Source: Pseudomonas sp. 21
GTDB lineage: Bacteria > Pseudomonadota > Gammaproteobacteria > Pseudomonadales > Pseudomonadaceae
DNA length: 64,000 bases
Direction of reading: 5' to 3'
Assembly: GCF_000955805.1 (NCBI RefSeq)
Contig: NZ_JYOA01000005.1
Location: forward strand, 131,430-195,429
The notes under the pieces: generated by a model
Told to the model about the DNA's origin: nothing
Database searches by the model: none
The model's input: only the letters and a program-made list of their open reading frames with translations
In this document: piece after piece, positions 1-9,374 of the stretch
Numbering within the stretch: position 1 is the stretch's first letter
Layout of the letters: the number at the start of each line of letters is the position of its first letter
Program-made: the position numbers and the translations under genes

Positions 1-67
1 TGCTCGCGAACCGCCCAAGCTCCGGAGCCGCCGACAGGTTTGTTCGCGAGCAAGCTCGCTCCTACAG
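1..67. repeat. REP-like palindromic repeat, cut by the left edge
   Basis: The segment has the inverted arms CTCGCGAAC and GCGAGCAAGCTCGCTCC, ending in CTACAG. The same pattern recurs at about 15162, 34680, 35692 and 52616, always between genes, as expected for a Pseudomonas repetitive extragenic palindrome. The left arm is incomplete because the window starts inside it. Confidence 0.75.
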
Positions 68-83
68 GGCGATCCCTGAAACG

Positions 84-111
84 AAAAAGCCGCCTCGAGA
101 GGCGGCTTTTT
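84..111 (-). terminator. Rho-independent terminator of lolCDE
   Basis: Eight-base-pair stem GCCGCCTC/GAGGCGGC with a two-base loop, flanked by A5 and T5 runs, so it could work in both directions. It lies just after the lolE stop codon. Confidence 0.8.
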
Positions 112-125
112 CATGGACCGGTGAA

Positions 126-1373
126 TCACTCGTAGCGCAGCGATTCCGCTGGCTGGGTCGAGGCCGCGCGCCAGGCCGGGTACAGCGTGGCGAGGAAGCT
201 CATCGACAGCGCCGCGACACAGATCAGCACGATATCGCTGATCTGCGGGTCGGACGGCAGGTAGTTGATGAAGTAGATGTCCGAGTTGAACACATGGGTG
301 CCGGCCAGCCGCTCCAGGGTCGAGACGATGGCGGTGACGTTGTACGCCGCCAGCACGCCCAGCACGCAACCGATGACGGTACCGATCAGGCCGATCACCG
401 TGCCCTGCACCATGAAGATCGCCATGATCTGCTTCGGCGTGGCGCCCAGGGTGCGCAGGATGGCGATATCCGCGCGCTTGTCAGCCACCACCATGATCAG
501 CGTGGCGATGATGTTGAAGGCGGCGACCGCGACGATCAGCAACAGCAGCAGGCCAATCATGGTCTTTTCCATCTTCATCGCGCTGAACAGGCTGCCCTGG
601 GTGTGGGTCCAGTCCACCGAGCGGTAGCCGTCGCCCAGCTGCTTGGCGATGGCCGCACCGACCTCCGGCGCCTGGAACAGGTCCTTCAGGGCGATGCGCA
701 CGCTCTGCACCTGGCCGGGCTGCCAGCGCAGCAGGCTGGCGGCGTCGTCCACGTGGATCAGCGCCAGGGTGCTGTCCAGCTCGGCGCCGACCTTGAAGAT
801 GCCAACCACATTCAGGCGCTGCATGCGCGGGGTGATGCCGCCGGGCGCGGTGCTCGGCTCGGGAACGATCAGCAGCAGGCTGTCACCGACGTTGACGTGG
901 AAGCGCCGCGCGGTGATCTCGCCGATGACCACGCCGAACTCGGTGGCCTTGAGGTCGTCGAGGCTGCCGCGGACCATGTGCTGGCCAATGATCGACACCT
1001 GGGTTTCCAGCGCCGGGTCGACACCGTCCACCTCGATGGGCTGCATCATGCCCTTGTAGGAGAGCATGCCGTCGACTTCGGTATAGGGCACCGCGCCGAC
1101 GATCTTCGGGTTCTGCTTCGCCACTTCGGCCACGTGCTGCCAGTCGTCCAGCGGGCCGCTGGTCTGCTGCAGCACGGCATGCGGGACCATGCCGAGGATG
1201 CGCGAGCGCATTTCCTTCTGGAAGCCGTTCATCACCGAGAGCACCACGATCATGGCCAGCACGCCCAGGGCGAGGCCGATCATCGAGGTCAGGGAGATGA
1301 ACGAGATGTAATGATTGCGTCGCTTGGCACGGGTGTAGCGGGTGCCGATGAAGACGGACAGGGGTCTGAACAT
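126..1373 (-). CDS. lolE: Lipoprotein-releasing ABC transporter permease LolE
   Basis: Inner-membrane permease of the LolCDE complex, which extracts mature lipoproteins from the inner membrane and passes them to LolA. The 415-residue protein has the family layout: a first membrane helix near residues 22-50, a large periplasmic domain, and three C-terminal helices of the FtsX/MacB type starting around residue 270 ([12 protein letters not shown]). It is a clear paralogue of the first gene of the operon; both begin MFRPLSV and end with PAES/ALRYE. It is third in the operon, 11 bases after lolD, and is called LolE from that order. LolC and LolE are hard to tell apart by sequence, so the suffix is less certain than the function. 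Confidence 0.93.
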   Translation of the reverse strand: MFRPLSVFIGTRYTRAKRRNHYISFISLTSMIGLALGVLAMIVVLSVMNGFQKEMRSRILGMVPHAVLQQTSGPLDDWQHVAEVAKQNPKIVGAVPYTEVDGMLSYKGMMQPIEVDGVDPALETQVSIIGQHMVRGSLDDLKATEFGVVIGEITARRFHVNVGDSLLLIVPEPSTAPGGITPRMQRLNVVGIFKVGAELDSTLALIHVDDAASLLRWQPGQVQSVRIALKDLFQAPEVGAAIAKQLGDGYRSVDWTHTQGSLFSAMKMEKTMIGLLLLLIVAVAAFNIIATLIMVVADKRADIAILRTLGATPKQIMAIFMVQGTVIGLIGTVIGCVLGVLAAYNVTAIVSTLERLAGTHVFNSDIYFINYLPSDPQISDIVLICVAALSMSFLATLYPAWRAASTQPAESLRYE

Positions 1374-1384
1374 TCCGTTATCCC

Positions 1385-2083
1385 TCAGGCGGCGACCAGC
1401 CGGCCCTCCTCCAGGCGCAGCACACGGTCCATCTGCTGGGCGAGGTGGGTGTCGTGGGTCACCACCAGGAAGGCGGTGCGCAGCGACTGCGACAGTTCCA
1501 GCATCAATTCCTGGATACCGTGGGCAGTGTGCTGGTCGAGGTTGCCGGTGGGCTCGTCAAGCAGCACCAGTTTCGGTGTGTTCACCAGCGCACGGGCGAT
1601 GGCCACGCGCTGGCGCTCGCCACCGGACAGCTCGGACGGCTTGTGGCTCAGGCGATGCCCCAGGCCCACGCGCTCCAGCAGCGCAGTGGCGCGCTGACGT
1701 GCCTCGGGGATCGGCGTCTTGCCGATCAGCAGCGGCATGCAGACGTTCTCCAGGGCGGTGAACTCGGGCAGCAGGTGGTGGAACTGGTAGACGAAGCCCA
1801 GCGCGCGGTTGCGCAGCAGGCCGCGCTGCTTCTCGTTCAGCGCCGACAGCTGCTCGCCGGCCAGCCAGACACTGCCGGTGCTGGGCGTATCGAGGCCGCC
1901 GAGCATGTTCAGCAGGGTGCTCTTGCCCGAGCCGGAACTGCCGACGATGGCGACGCGCTCGCCGGGCAGCAGCTCCAGCTGCACGCCGGAAAGCACCTCG
2001 ACCGACTGCGGGCCTTCCTCGTAGCGCTTGCCGAGGTCGCGGCAGCTCAGGACGGCCTGGTCGTTGGGGGTCGGCTTACTCAT
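1385..2083 (-). CDS. lolD: Lipoprotein-releasing ABC transporter ATP-binding protein LolD
   Basis: ATPase that powers lipoprotein release by LolCE at the inner membrane. The 232-residue protein shows Walker [10 protein letters not shown] at 48-56, signature LSGGERQR, and Walker [13 protein letters not shown], as in the MacB/LolD class. I chose the ATG at 2083 (MSKPTPNDQ) and not the in-frame codon 36 bases upstream, because the upstream stretch lies in the lolC 3' end and has no family similarity. The start overlaps the lolC stop by 8 bases, which suggests translational coupling. Confidence 0.95.
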   Translation of the reverse strand: MSKPTPNDQAVLSCRDLGKRYEEGPQSVEVLSGVQLELLPGERVAIVGSSGSGKSTLLNMLGGLDTPSTGSVWLAGEQLSALNEKQRGLLRNRALGFVYQFHHLLPEFTALENVCMPLLIGKTPIPEARQRATALLERVGLGHRLSHKPSELSGGERQRVAIARALVNTPKLVLLDEPTGNLDQHTAHGIQELMLELSQSLRTAFLVVTHDTHLAQQMDRVLRLEEGRLVAA

Positions 2084-3329
2084 AACGCAGGGCCTCCGCG
2101 GGCTGGGTGCGGGCCGCACGCCAGGCCGGATACAGGGTGGCGAAGAAACTCAGGATCAGCGCGGCGCTGCACACCAGGATCACGTCCTCGCTCATCAGTT
2201 GCGAGGGCAGGTAATCGATGAAGTAGACGTCCGCGTTGAGGAACTTGTGGCCCAGCAGGCGTTCCAGCAGGGCAATGGCGGAGCTGACGTTGAGCGCCGC
2301 GAGGATGCCCAGCACACCGCCGATGAAGGTGCCGATCACGCCGATCACCGTGCCCTGGACCATGAAGGTCGCCATGATCTGCCCCGGCGTGGCGCCCAGG
2401 GTGCGCAGGATGGCGATGTCGGCCTTCTTGTCGGTGACGACCATGACCAGGGTGGAAATGATGTTGAACGCAGCGACCGCCACGATCAGCAGCAGCAACA
2501 GGCCGATCATGGACTTCTCCATGCGGATGGCCTGGTACAGGTTGCCGTGGCTGCGGGTCCAGTCGCGGGCGAAATAGTCGTTACCCTTCAGGGTACGGGC
2601 GATTTCCCAGGCGGTGCGCGGCGCCTGGAACAGGTCGTCAAGCTTCAGGCGCAGGCCCTCGACCTGGCCTTCCTTGAGGCGGCGCATGCGCGCAGCATCG
2701 TCGATGTGGACCATGGCGACGTAGCCGTCCAGCTCGCCGGCGCCGACGTGGAAGGTGCCGACCACCGTGAAGCGTTTCATGCGCGGGAACATGCCGGCCG
2801 GGGTGACCGAGACTTCCGGGGCGATGAAGGTGACCTTGTCGCCCAGTTTCACGCCGAGGTTCTTCGCCGCCTTGTCGCCGATCAGGATGCCGAACTCGCC
2901 GGGCTTGAGGCTCTGCAGCGAGCCTTCCTGGAAGAACTGGTCGATGATCGAGACCTTGCTCTCCTCGTTCGGGTCGACGGCGTTGATCAGCACCTTCTGC
3001 ACCGTGCCGCCGGCACTGAGCAGACCCTGCATCTGGATGAAGGGCGCGACCTCCAGCACGTTGGGGTGCTGCGTCTTGATCTGCCCGGCGATGCCCTGCC
3101 AGTCGGAGATCGGCTGGTAGGACTCGACCGTGGCGTGGGGCACCATGCCCAGCACGCGGGTGCGCATCTCGTGGTCGAATCCGTTCATCACCGAGAGCAC
3201 CACGATCATCACCACAACGCCCAGCGCGAGGCCGATCATGGAGGTGAGCGAAATGAAGGAAACGAAGTGGCTGCGGCGTTTGGCGCGTGTGTAGCGCGTT
3301 CCGATGTAGACGGAAAGGGGTCTGAACAT
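2076..3329 (-). CDS. lolC: Lipoprotein-releasing ABC transporter permease LolC
   Basis: First gene of the lolCDE operon and the second permease-type subunit; in the known system LolC is the subunit that docks LolA. The 417-residue protein has an N-terminal helix (about 21-50), a periplasmic domain and C-terminal FtsX-type helices ([14 protein letters not shown] around 268). Its arrangement with lolD and lolE matches the operon I recall at PA2988-PA2986. The LolC label rests on gene order and LolC/LolE similarity. Its promoter should lie in the short gap with the divergent PilZ gene (3330-3453). Confidence 0.93.
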   Translation of the reverse strand: MFRPLSVYIGTRYTRAKRRSHFVSFISLTSMIGLALGVVVMIVVLSVMNGFDHEMRTRVLGMVPHATVESYQPISDWQGIAGQIKTQHPNVLEVAPFIQMQGLLSAGGTVQKVLINAVDPNEESKVSIIDQFFQEGSLQSLKPGEFGILIGDKAAKNLGVKLGDKVTFIAPEVSVTPAGMFPRMKRFTVVGTFHVGAGELDGYVAMVHIDDAARMRRLKEGQVEGLRLKLDDLFQAPRTAWEIARTLKGNDYFARDWTRSHGNLYQAIRMEKSMIGLLLLLIVAVAAFNIISTLVMVVTDKKADIAILRTLGATPGQIMATFMVQGTVIGVIGTFIGGVLGILAALNVSSAIALLERLLGHKFLNADVYFIDYLPSQLMSEDVILVCSAALILSFFATLYPAWRAARTQPAEALRYE

Positions 3330-3453
3330 GTGGGGCCGAATGAGAAGGTGATGAGTGCGTCGGGCGTCAGTTCCATCTGGCGTGCGACTTCCGTGTGGCG
3401 AGGCTCGGCAGGCGGCTTTACACTCAGACCATCACTGCCGCCGTGGGTTCGCC

Positions 3454-4029
3454 ATGTCCACTCCAGACGCGGATGACCGCCGCGAATACTATCGTATTGA
3501 AGACACGCTCGCATTGGAATTTCGCCCGCTGCGCGAGGACGAAATCCAGTCGGGAGAAGTGCTTCAGGATGATTCCGCGCTGTTCAATCTGCTCAGCGAC
3601 CTGCACCTCACCGACTTCGAGTCGCAGCACCTGCTGCGCCATATCAACGAGCGCGACCGCCCGCTGGCCAGCTACCTGAAGGTGATGAACAAGCGCATCG
3701 ACCTGATCGCCCAGGCCCTGACCCAGAGCCTGCTCAGCGAGATAGGCCCGGCGCGCAGGGTGACGCTGTCCGAAGGCGGCATCAATTTCCGCGATGCCCA
3801 GCCGCTGCCGGTCGGCCAGGACCTGGCGCTGAAGATCGTCCTGCTCCCCCATGGCCTGGGCCTGCTGTTGCGCGCCAAGGTCACCCATTGCCAGCAGCAG
3901 CCTGAGGGCGACTACGAGATCGGCACCGAATTCGAGATGCTCGGCGACGCCCCGCGCCAGTTGCTGGCCCGCCACATCCTCCAGCGCCAGGCATTGGAAC
4001 GCCGGCAGGCCAAGGCCCGTGAAGAATGA
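3454..4029 (+). CDS. PilZ domain-containing protein
   Basis: Predicted cytoplasmic c-di-GMP-responsive protein of 191 residues. The ATG at 3454 (MSTPDADD) places the PilZ RxxxR motif at R10-R14. The second motif, usually D/NxSxxG, reads TLSEGG, so its first position is Thr. From memory PA2989 of P. aeruginosa is the orthologue. It is divergent from lolC, and its stop overlaps the next gene by four bases (ATGA), so the PilZ gene, the small exported protein and the glycerophosphodiesterase are probably one operon. Its target is unknown. Confidence 0.85.
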   Translation: MSTPDADDRREYYRIEDTLALEFRPLREDEIQSGEVLQDDSALFNLLSDLHLTDFESQHLLRHINERDRPLASYLKVMNKRIDLIAQALTQSLLSEIGPARRVTLSEGGINFRDAQPLPVGQDLALKIVLLPHGLGLLLRAKVTHCQQQPEGDYEIGTEFEMLGDAPRQLLARHILQRQALERRQAKAREE

Positions 4030-4358
4030 ACCCAGGGAAATCCATGCGCCATCTGCTGCTCCTGTTGAGCCTTGTCACCCCGCTGCCACTGCTGGCGGAT
4101 ACCATCGAGATACCCGTGGGCAGCCAGGGCGACCCGCACCTCGTGCTGCCAGCCCGTGGCGAGAGCCAGAAGGCCGTGCTGGAGCGCTTCGGCCTGCCGG
4201 ACGAGGAGCACGCGGCGGTGGGCAAGCCGCCCATCTCGCGCTGGGACTACCGCGAGTTCAGCGTCTATTTCGAGAGCGGCGTGGTGGTCGATGCCGTCCG
4301 CCAGCACCGCTCCCAGTACCTCAAAGACCTTACACCGACTCCCAAGGAGCCCCAGTGA
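4026..4358 (+). CDS. Small exported protein of unknown function
   Basis: A 110-residue protein, or 104 if translation starts at the second Met (4044, MRHLLLLL). The N-terminus is a clear signal peptide (leucine-rich core ending near LLADT), so the mature protein of about 85 residues should be periplasmic. I see no catalytic motif. The context is strong: its start overlaps the PilZ stop and its own stop overlaps the GTG of the glycerophosphodiesterase gene, so it is translated as the middle member of a tight operon. The 4026 start is listed because it makes the ATGA overlap; 4044 gives a cleaner signal peptide. Confidence 0.75.
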   Translation: MNPGKSMRHLLLLLSLVTPLPLLADTIEIPVGSQGDPHLVLPARGESQKAVLERFGLPDEEHAAVGKPPISRWDYREFSVYFESGVVVDAVRQHRSQYLKDLTPTPKEPQ

Positions 4359-5077
4359 CTCTGATCTACGGCCATCGCGGCGCCAAAGGCGAAGCACCGG
4401 AAAACACCCTGAACAGCTTCCTGCGCTGCCTGGAACATGGCGTGAAGCGCTGCGAACTGGACCTGCACCTGTCCCGCGACGGCGAGCTGATGGTGATCCA
4501 CGACCCGACGCTCAAGCGCACCACCGGCCGACGCGGCAAGGTCTCCGAGCAACTGGCGGACGATCTGGTGACCATGGACGCCCGCGACGGCGGCCCAGGC
4601 TGGGTGCGCCCCTGCCCTATCCCGCGCCTGGCAGAGCTGTTCGAGCGCTGCGAGTTCGAACACTGGCAGCTGGAAGTGAAAAGCGCATCGAAAGATCGAG
4701 CCGGACGCACCGTGCAGGCGATTCACCAGTTGGTGGGCCGCTTCGGCCTGCGCGACCGAATCACCGTGACCTCGAGTTCGCGCACGGTGCTGCGCGCGCT
4801 GGAGGAACTGGCGCCGGAACTGTCACGCGGGCTGGTAGCCGAATACGCCTGGCTGGACCCGTTGAAGGTCGCCGCGCACTACGGCTGCGATCTGCTGGCG
4901 CTGAACTGGATGCTGTGCACCCCGGAGCGCTTGCTGAAAGCGCAGAAGCAGGGGCTGCATGTGTCGGTGTGGACGGTCAACGAGCCGGCCCTGATGCGCC
5001 GGCTCGCCGATTTTGGCGTGGATAGCCTGATCACAGACTTTCCCGGTTTGGCCACTGCCACGATCGGGAATCGCTGA
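4355..5077 (+). CDS. Glycerophosphodiester phosphodiesterase
   Basis: Hydrolyses glycerophosphodiesters to glycerol-3-phosphate and an alcohol. The 240-residue GDPD domain has HRGAKGEAPENT with the catalytic His, HDPTLKRTTG with the second His, and the metal-binding Glu in WQLEVKS. No signal peptide is seen, so it should be the cytoplasmic (UgpQ-like) type. The GTG at 4355 overlaps the preceding stop and starts exactly at the conserved TLIYGHRG; reading further upstream in the same frame only enters the overlapping genes. Confidence 0.9.
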   Translation: MTLIYGHRGAKGEAPENTLNSFLRCLEHGVKRCELDLHLSRDGELMVIHDPTLKRTTGRRGKVSEQLADDLVTMDARDGGPGWVRPCPIPRLAELFERCEFEHWQLEVKSASKDRAGRTVQAIHQLVGRFGLRDRITVTSSSRTVLRALEELAPELSRGLVAEYAWLDPLKVAAHYGCDLLALNWMLCTPERLLKAQKQGLHVSVWTVNEPALMRRLADFGVDSLITDFPGLATATIGNR

Positions 5078-5086
5078 GCAGGTTCC

Positions 5087-5115
5087 CCCCGACCGGCTCA
5101 GGCCGCCGGTCGGGG
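5087..5115. terminator. Shared hairpin terminator between the GDPD gene and sth
   Basis: Perfect 11-base stem CCCCGACCGGC/GCCGGTCGGGG with a seven-base loop, followed on the plus strand by TATTT. It sits between two converging genes. Confidence 0.7.
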
Positions 5116-5119
5116 TATT

Positions 5120-6514
5120 TCAAAAAATCCGGTTCAGGCCGTCGAACGCCGCTACGCGGTAGGCTTCGGCCATGGTCGGATAGTTGAAGGTGGTGTTGAC
5201 GAAGTACTTCAGGGTGTTCAGTTCGCCCGGCTGGTTCATGATCGCCTGGCCGATGTGGACGATCTCCGAGGCCTGGTCGCCGAAGCAGTGCACCCCGAGG
5301 ATTTCCAGGGTGTCGCGGTGGAACAGGATCTTCAGCATGCCCACCGGCTCGTTGGAGATCTGCGCGCGAGCCATCCCCTTGAAGAAGGCCTTGCCCACCT
5401 CATAGGGAATCTTCGCCACGGTCAGTTCCTGCTCGTTCTTACCGATCGAGCTGATCTCCGGAATGGTGTAGATACCGGTCGGCACGTCATTCACGAAGCG
5501 CCAGCCATCATGCTCGACGATGTTGCCGGCGGCCGAACGGCCCTGGTCGTAGGCGGCGCTGGCCAGGCTCGGCCAGCCGATCACATCGCCTGCGGCGTAG
5601 ATGTTCGATACCGAGGTGCGGTAGTTCTCATCCGTCTCGATCTGGCCACGGCTGTTGACCTTGATGCCGATGTTCTCCAGGCCCAGGCGGTCGGTATTGC
5701 CGGTACGGCCGTTGCACCACAGCAGGGCATCGGCCTTGATCTTCTTGCCCGACTTCAGGTGCAGGATCACGCCGTTGTCCAGGCCTTCCACGCGCTCGTA
5801 TTCCTCGTTGTGACGGATCAGCACGTTGTTGTTGCGCAGGTGGTAGCTCAGCGCGTCGGAGATTTCGTCGTCGAGGAAGCTCAGCAACTGGTCGCGGGTG
5901 TCGATCAGGTCCACCAGCACGCCCAGGCCGCTGAAGATCGAGGCGTACTCGCAGCCGATCACGCCGGCTCCGTAGATGATCAGGCGGCGCGGGGTGTGGC
6001 TCAGCGAGAGGATGGTGTCGCTGTCGTAGACGCGCGGGTGGTTGAAGTTGATGTCCGACGGGCGATACGGACGCGAGCCGGTGGCGATGACGAACTGGTC
6101 GGCCACCAGGCGCTCCACGGCGCCGCTGGGGGTGACGACTTCGACGGTGCGCTCATCGACGAAGCTGGCGGTGCCGTTGAACATGTCGATGCGGTTGCGC
6201 GCGTAGTAGCCGGTGCGCGAGGACACCTGCTTGGAGATCACCCGCTCGGCGCTTTTCAGCACGTCCGGGAAGGAGAACCAGCGCGGCTCGCCGATCTGGC
6301 GGAACATCGGGTTGGTGTTGAACTCGATGATCTGCTTCACCGAGTGACGCAGCGCCTTGGACGGGATGGTGCCCAGGTGCGTGCAGTTGCCGCCGACCAC
6401 GCGACGGCTGTCCACCACCGCCAGCTTGCGCCCGTACTTGGAGGCGTTCATCGCCGCCCCCTCGCCTGCCGGGCCCGTGCCGAGAATCACCACGTCGTAG
6501 TTGTAGACAGCCAT
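5120..6514 (-). CDS. sth: Soluble pyridine nucleotide transhydrogenase
   Basis: Cytoplasmic FAD enzyme that moves hydride between NADPH and NAD+ and balances the two pools. The 464-residue protein has the N-terminal FAD motif GTGPAGEG, a second Rossmann fold ([13 protein letters not shown]), an FAD motif (YAAGDVIG), and the C-terminal dimer domain. The active-site region reads [17 protein letters not shown]: the first Cys of the disulfide-reductase pair is present and the second is Thr, which is typical of Sth and separates it from lipoamide or glutathione reductase. The ATG at 6514 ([10 protein letters not shown]) fits the family length; upstream codons add unrelated sequence. Confidence 0.95.
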   Translation of the reverse strand: MAVYNYDVVILGTGPAGEGAAMNASKYGRKLAVVDSRRVVGGNCTHLGTIPSKALRHSVKQIIEFNTNPMFRQIGEPRWFSFPDVLKSAERVISKQVSSRTGYYARNRIDMFNGTASFVDERTVEVVTPSGAVERLVADQFVIATGSRPYRPSDINFNHPRVYDSDTILSLSHTPRRLIIYGAGVIGCEYASIFSGLGVLVDLIDTRDQLLSFLDDEISDALSYHLRNNNVLIRHNEEYERVEGLDNGVILHLKSGKKIKADALLWCNGRTGNTDRLGLENIGIKVNSRGQIETDENYRTSVSNIYAAGDVIGWPSLASAAYDQGRSAAGNIVEHDGWRFVNDVPTGIYTIPEISSIGKNEQELTVAKIPYEVGKAFFKGMARAQISNEPVGMLKILFHRDTLEILGVHCFGDQASEIVHIGQAIMNQPGELNTLKYFVNTTFNYPTMAEAYRVAAFDGLNRIF

Positions 6515-6724
6515 GCGTACTCCTTCAGAACAGGCCGGGGCGCCCGCTTGGCGCTCCCGGCGAAGCCCCGGCACCACATGCGCCGAGGCGGATCGAAATC
6601 ATTGGCGCAGCTTAGCCCTGCGGCAAAAGGCTGCACATTAGCGGTTGGTCGGCAGGTAGGCGAATTTTGCCGTCACTACATGCCTTGACCCGCCTGCGGG
6701 CCGCCATCATGCCCGCCGAAGCTT

Positions 6725-7744
6725 TCATTCAGGCGACGGAAACAGCGCTTCGAAGCGAGTCGTCGCACGGGTCACGAAACCCTGGCCCTGGCGCACGATG
6801 AAGAATGCCGCCAGCCCGTTGCGCTCGGCAAAGGTATAGCCCTCCTCCGGGCCCAGCACCATCAGCAACGTCGACAGGCCATCGGCGCGCAGGGCCTGGG
6901 CTTCCGCCACGGTGACCGCCGCCAGCGCATGCCGGACCGGCGAGCCAGTGCGCGGGTCGAAGGTGTGCGAATAGCGCTGCCCGCCCTCCTCGAAATAGTT
7001 GCGGTAGTCGCCGGAGGTGGACAGGCCGATTCCGTCCAGCGCCACCGAACGCTCCACCTGCCGCTCGCGCTCGCCGCTGGGCACTTCCAGGGCGATCCGC
7101 CAGGGCGTGCCATCGGGCTTATGTCCGACCGCCTTGAGTTCCCCGGTGATCTCCACCAGGTAATCCGTCAGGCCCAGCTCGGCCAGGCGCGCGCTGACCT
7201 GATCCACAGCGTAACCGGCGACGATGCTGTCGAAGTCCAGCTGCGCGTCGACGTCCTTGCACAGTCGATCGCCGTCCAGACGCAGATGTCGATGGCCGAC
7301 GCGGGCGCGTTCACGCTCCAGCGCGGCCGCATCGGGCACCCTCTCGCTGCGCGACTGCGGGCCGAAGCCCCAGAGGTTCATCAGCGGCTCGACAGTGAGG
7401 TCGAAGGCCCCGCCGCTTTGCTGCGAAAGCTGTTCACCGTAGTGCCAGAGCGTCAGCATGTCCGCCGTCAGGGCCATGCAGGCGCCGGCTGGCAAGGCGT
7501 TGAAGCGGGACACAACGGAGTCGTCACGGTAGGTGGAGAACTGCTGGTCCAGGCTCGCCAGGATCGTGTCGACCTCGGCCTTGAGCTTCGCTGCGTCCGG
7601 CGACTTGCCGGTCGGCACGAACTGCACCGTGTAGCTGCTGCCCATGGTCGGCCCGCCGAAGCGCTCGACGGATTGCCCGCAGCCGCTCAAGGCTGCCAGA
7701 ACCAGCACGATCAACAGGCTTGCACGGGACAAGGTCATCTCCAT
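6725..7744 (-). CDS. apbE: ApbE family FAD:protein FMN transferase (lipoprotein)
   Basis: Transfers FMN from FAD to Thr/Ser of target flavoproteins in the periplasm (NqrB/NqrC, RnfD/RnfG, NosR and others). The protein is about 340 residues with a lipoprotein signal ending in LSGC, a GGPTMGSSYTV motif, and the ApbE core (STSGDYRNYFE, then SHTFDPRTG). Starts at 7744 (MEMTL) or 7738 (MTLSR) are both possible. It lies between sth and aroP, separated from aroP by a terminator. In P. aeruginosa the nqr operon is, as I recall, its neighbour; here no nqr gene or nqrM is present, so its substrate protein must be elsewhere. Confidence 0.9.
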   Translation of the reverse strand: MEMTLSRASLLIVLVLAALSGCGQSVERFGGPTMGSSYTVQFVPTGKSPDAAKLKAEVDTILASLDQQFSTYRDDSVVSRFNALPAGACMALTADMLTLWHYGEQLSQQSGGAFDLTVEPLMNLWGFGPQSRSERVPDAAALERERARVGHRHLRLDGDRLCKDVDAQLDFDSIVAGYAVDQVSARLAELGLTDYLVEITGELKAVGHKPDGTPWRIALEVPSGERERQVERSVALDGIGLSTSGDYRNYFEEGGQRYSHTFDPRTGSPVRHALAAVTVAEAQALRADGLSTLLMVLGPEEGYTFAERNGLAAFFIVRQGQGFVTRATTRFEALFPSPE

Positions 7745-7832
7745 CAGCCGCCAGGCGAGCGGCGCCGGGCATTCTACCGCAAGCACCCGGCGCCACTGTT
7801 TCCGCTCTGGCAAAGGTGCATTACCAAAAGAA

Positions 7833-7854
7833 AACGGGAGCCGAAGCTCCCGTT
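7833..7854 (-). terminator. Terminator of aroP
   Basis: Stem AACGGGAGC/GCTCCCGTT with a CGAA tetraloop. On the minus strand it is followed by a T-rich run (complement of AAAAGAAA). It ends the permease transcript before apbE. Confidence 0.8.
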
Positions 7855-7865
7855 ACTCAACCGGT

Positions 7866-9266
7866 TCAGGCGTCAGCCTTGGCCGGGGATTTGCGCTTGA
7901 ACAGGAAGTAGCAGGCTCCCATCAGCACGATCCACACCGGGATCGCGTACACCGACACGTCAATGCCCGGAATCTGCAGCATGATGCCCAGGATGAACAC
8001 CACGAAGGCCAGGCACAGCCAGTTGCCGAATGGGTACCACAGCGCGCGGAAGAACGGCTGCACACCCTTGGCCACCATGGCCTTGCGGAACTTCATGTGG
8101 GCCAGGCTGATCATCGCCCAGTTGATCACCAGCGCGGCGACCACCAGGGACATCAGCAGCTCCAGCGCCTGGTGCGGAATCACGTAGTTGACCACCACGC
8201 AAGCCAGGGTGATGAAGGCCGAGACGCCGATGGCCAGCAGCGGCACGCCACGGTCATCGACCTTGGCGAAGGCGCGCGGGGCGTCGCCCTGCTCGGCCAG
8301 GCCGTAGAGCATGCGGCTGTTGCAGTAGACGCAGCTGTTGTAGACCGACAGCGCGGCAGTAAGCACCACGAAGTTCAGGATATTGGCCGCGTACTCGCTA
8401 CCCAGCAGCGAGAAGACCTTCACGAACGGGCTGCCGCTGTAGGGGTCGCCGGCACTGTTGATGCTCTGCAGCAGCGCATCCCAGGGGTACAGCGAGAGCA
8501 GCACGGCCAGGGCGCCGATATAGAAGATCAGGATCCGGTAGATGACCTGGTTGATCGCCTTGGGGATCACCTTCTTCGGCTCGGAGGCCTCGGCGGCGGT
8601 GATGCCGACCAGTTCCAGACCACCGAAGGAGAACATGATGATCGCCAGGACCATGATCAGCCCCTTCCACCCATTGGGGAAGAAGCCGCCGTGGGCCCAC
8701 AGGTTGCTCACCGAGGCCTGCGGGCCGCCGGTGCCGCTGACCAGCAGCCAGACGCCGAGCAGGATCATGCCGATGATGGCGACGACCTTGATGATCGCGA
8801 ACCAGAACTCGGTCTCGCCGAAGGCCTTCACGTTGAACAGGTTGATGGCGTTGATCAGCACGAAGAACACGGCCGCCGTCGCCCAGGTCGGGAAGTCCGG
8901 CCACCAGAACTGGATGTACTTGCCGACCGCGGTCAGCTCCGACATGCCCACCAGGATGTACAGCACCCAGTAGTTCCAGCCCGACATGAAGCCGGCGAAA
9001 CCGCCCCAGTACTTGTGCGCGAAGTGGCTGAAGGAACCGGCGACGGGCTCCTCGACGATCATCTCGCCGAGCTGGCGCATGATCAGGAAGGCGATGAAGC
9101 CGCCGATGGCGTAGCCGAGGATCATCGACGGGCCGGCGGATTGCAGGACGCCGGCAGAGCCCAGGAACAGGCCGGTACCGATGGCGCCGCCGAGTGCGAT
9201 CAGCTGGATATGGCGATTCTTCAGACCGCGCTTCAGCTCGCCTTCGTGCAGATGTTGTCCATCCAT
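7866..9266 (-). CDS. aroP: Aromatic amino acid permease (AroP-type, APC family)
   Basis: Proton-coupled importer of the amino acid transporter (AAT) family in the inner membrane. The 466-residue protein starts with the family signature LKRGLKNRHIQLIALGGAIGTGLFLGSAG as a split motif around residues 9-38 (key residues R18, H19, G28, G31) and has about 12 hydrophobic segments. Phe, Tyr and Trp as substrates are inferred from the closeness to AroP and from synteny with P. aeruginosa aroP1; the substrate cannot be read from sequence alone. It is monocistronic, with terminators on both sides. Confidence 0.88.
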   Translation of the reverse strand: MDGQHLHEGELKRGLKNRHIQLIALGGAIGTGLFLGSAGVLQSAGPSMILGYAIGGFIAFLIMRQLGEMIVEEPVAGSFSHFAHKYWGGFAGFMSGWNYWVLYILVGMSELTAVGKYIQFWWPDFPTWATAAVFFVLINAINLFNVKAFGETEFWFAIIKVVAIIGMILLGVWLLVSGTGGPQASVSNLWAHGGFFPNGWKGLIMVLAIIMFSFGGLELVGITAAEASEPKKVIPKAINQVIYRILIFYIGALAVLLSLYPWDALLQSINSAGDPYSGSPFVKVFSLLGSEYAANILNFVVLTAALSVYNSCVYCNSRMLYGLAEQGDAPRAFAKVDDRGVPLLAIGVSAFITLACVVVNYVIPHQALELLMSLVVAALVINWAMISLAHMKFRKAMVAKGVQPFFRALWYPFGNWLCLAFVVFILGIMLQIPGIDVSVYAIPVWIVLMGACYFLFKRKSPAKADA

Positions 9267-9332
9267 TTGAAGTCTTTCCAGGTTCGGGAATTGGCAGATT
9301 TTATTGATCGTTATGGGGGTGCCACTAACGAA

Positions 9333-9358
9333 AAACGGGAGCCCGAGAGCTCCCGTTT
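9333..9358 (-). terminator. Terminator of the gap-type gene
   Basis: Ten-base stem AAACGGGAGC/GCTCCCGTTT with a six-base loop, placed just after the dehydrogenase stop codon. Its stem is nearly the same sequence as the aroP terminator. Confidence 0.8.
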
Positions 9359-9374
9359 CCCTAGACCGCCTGAA

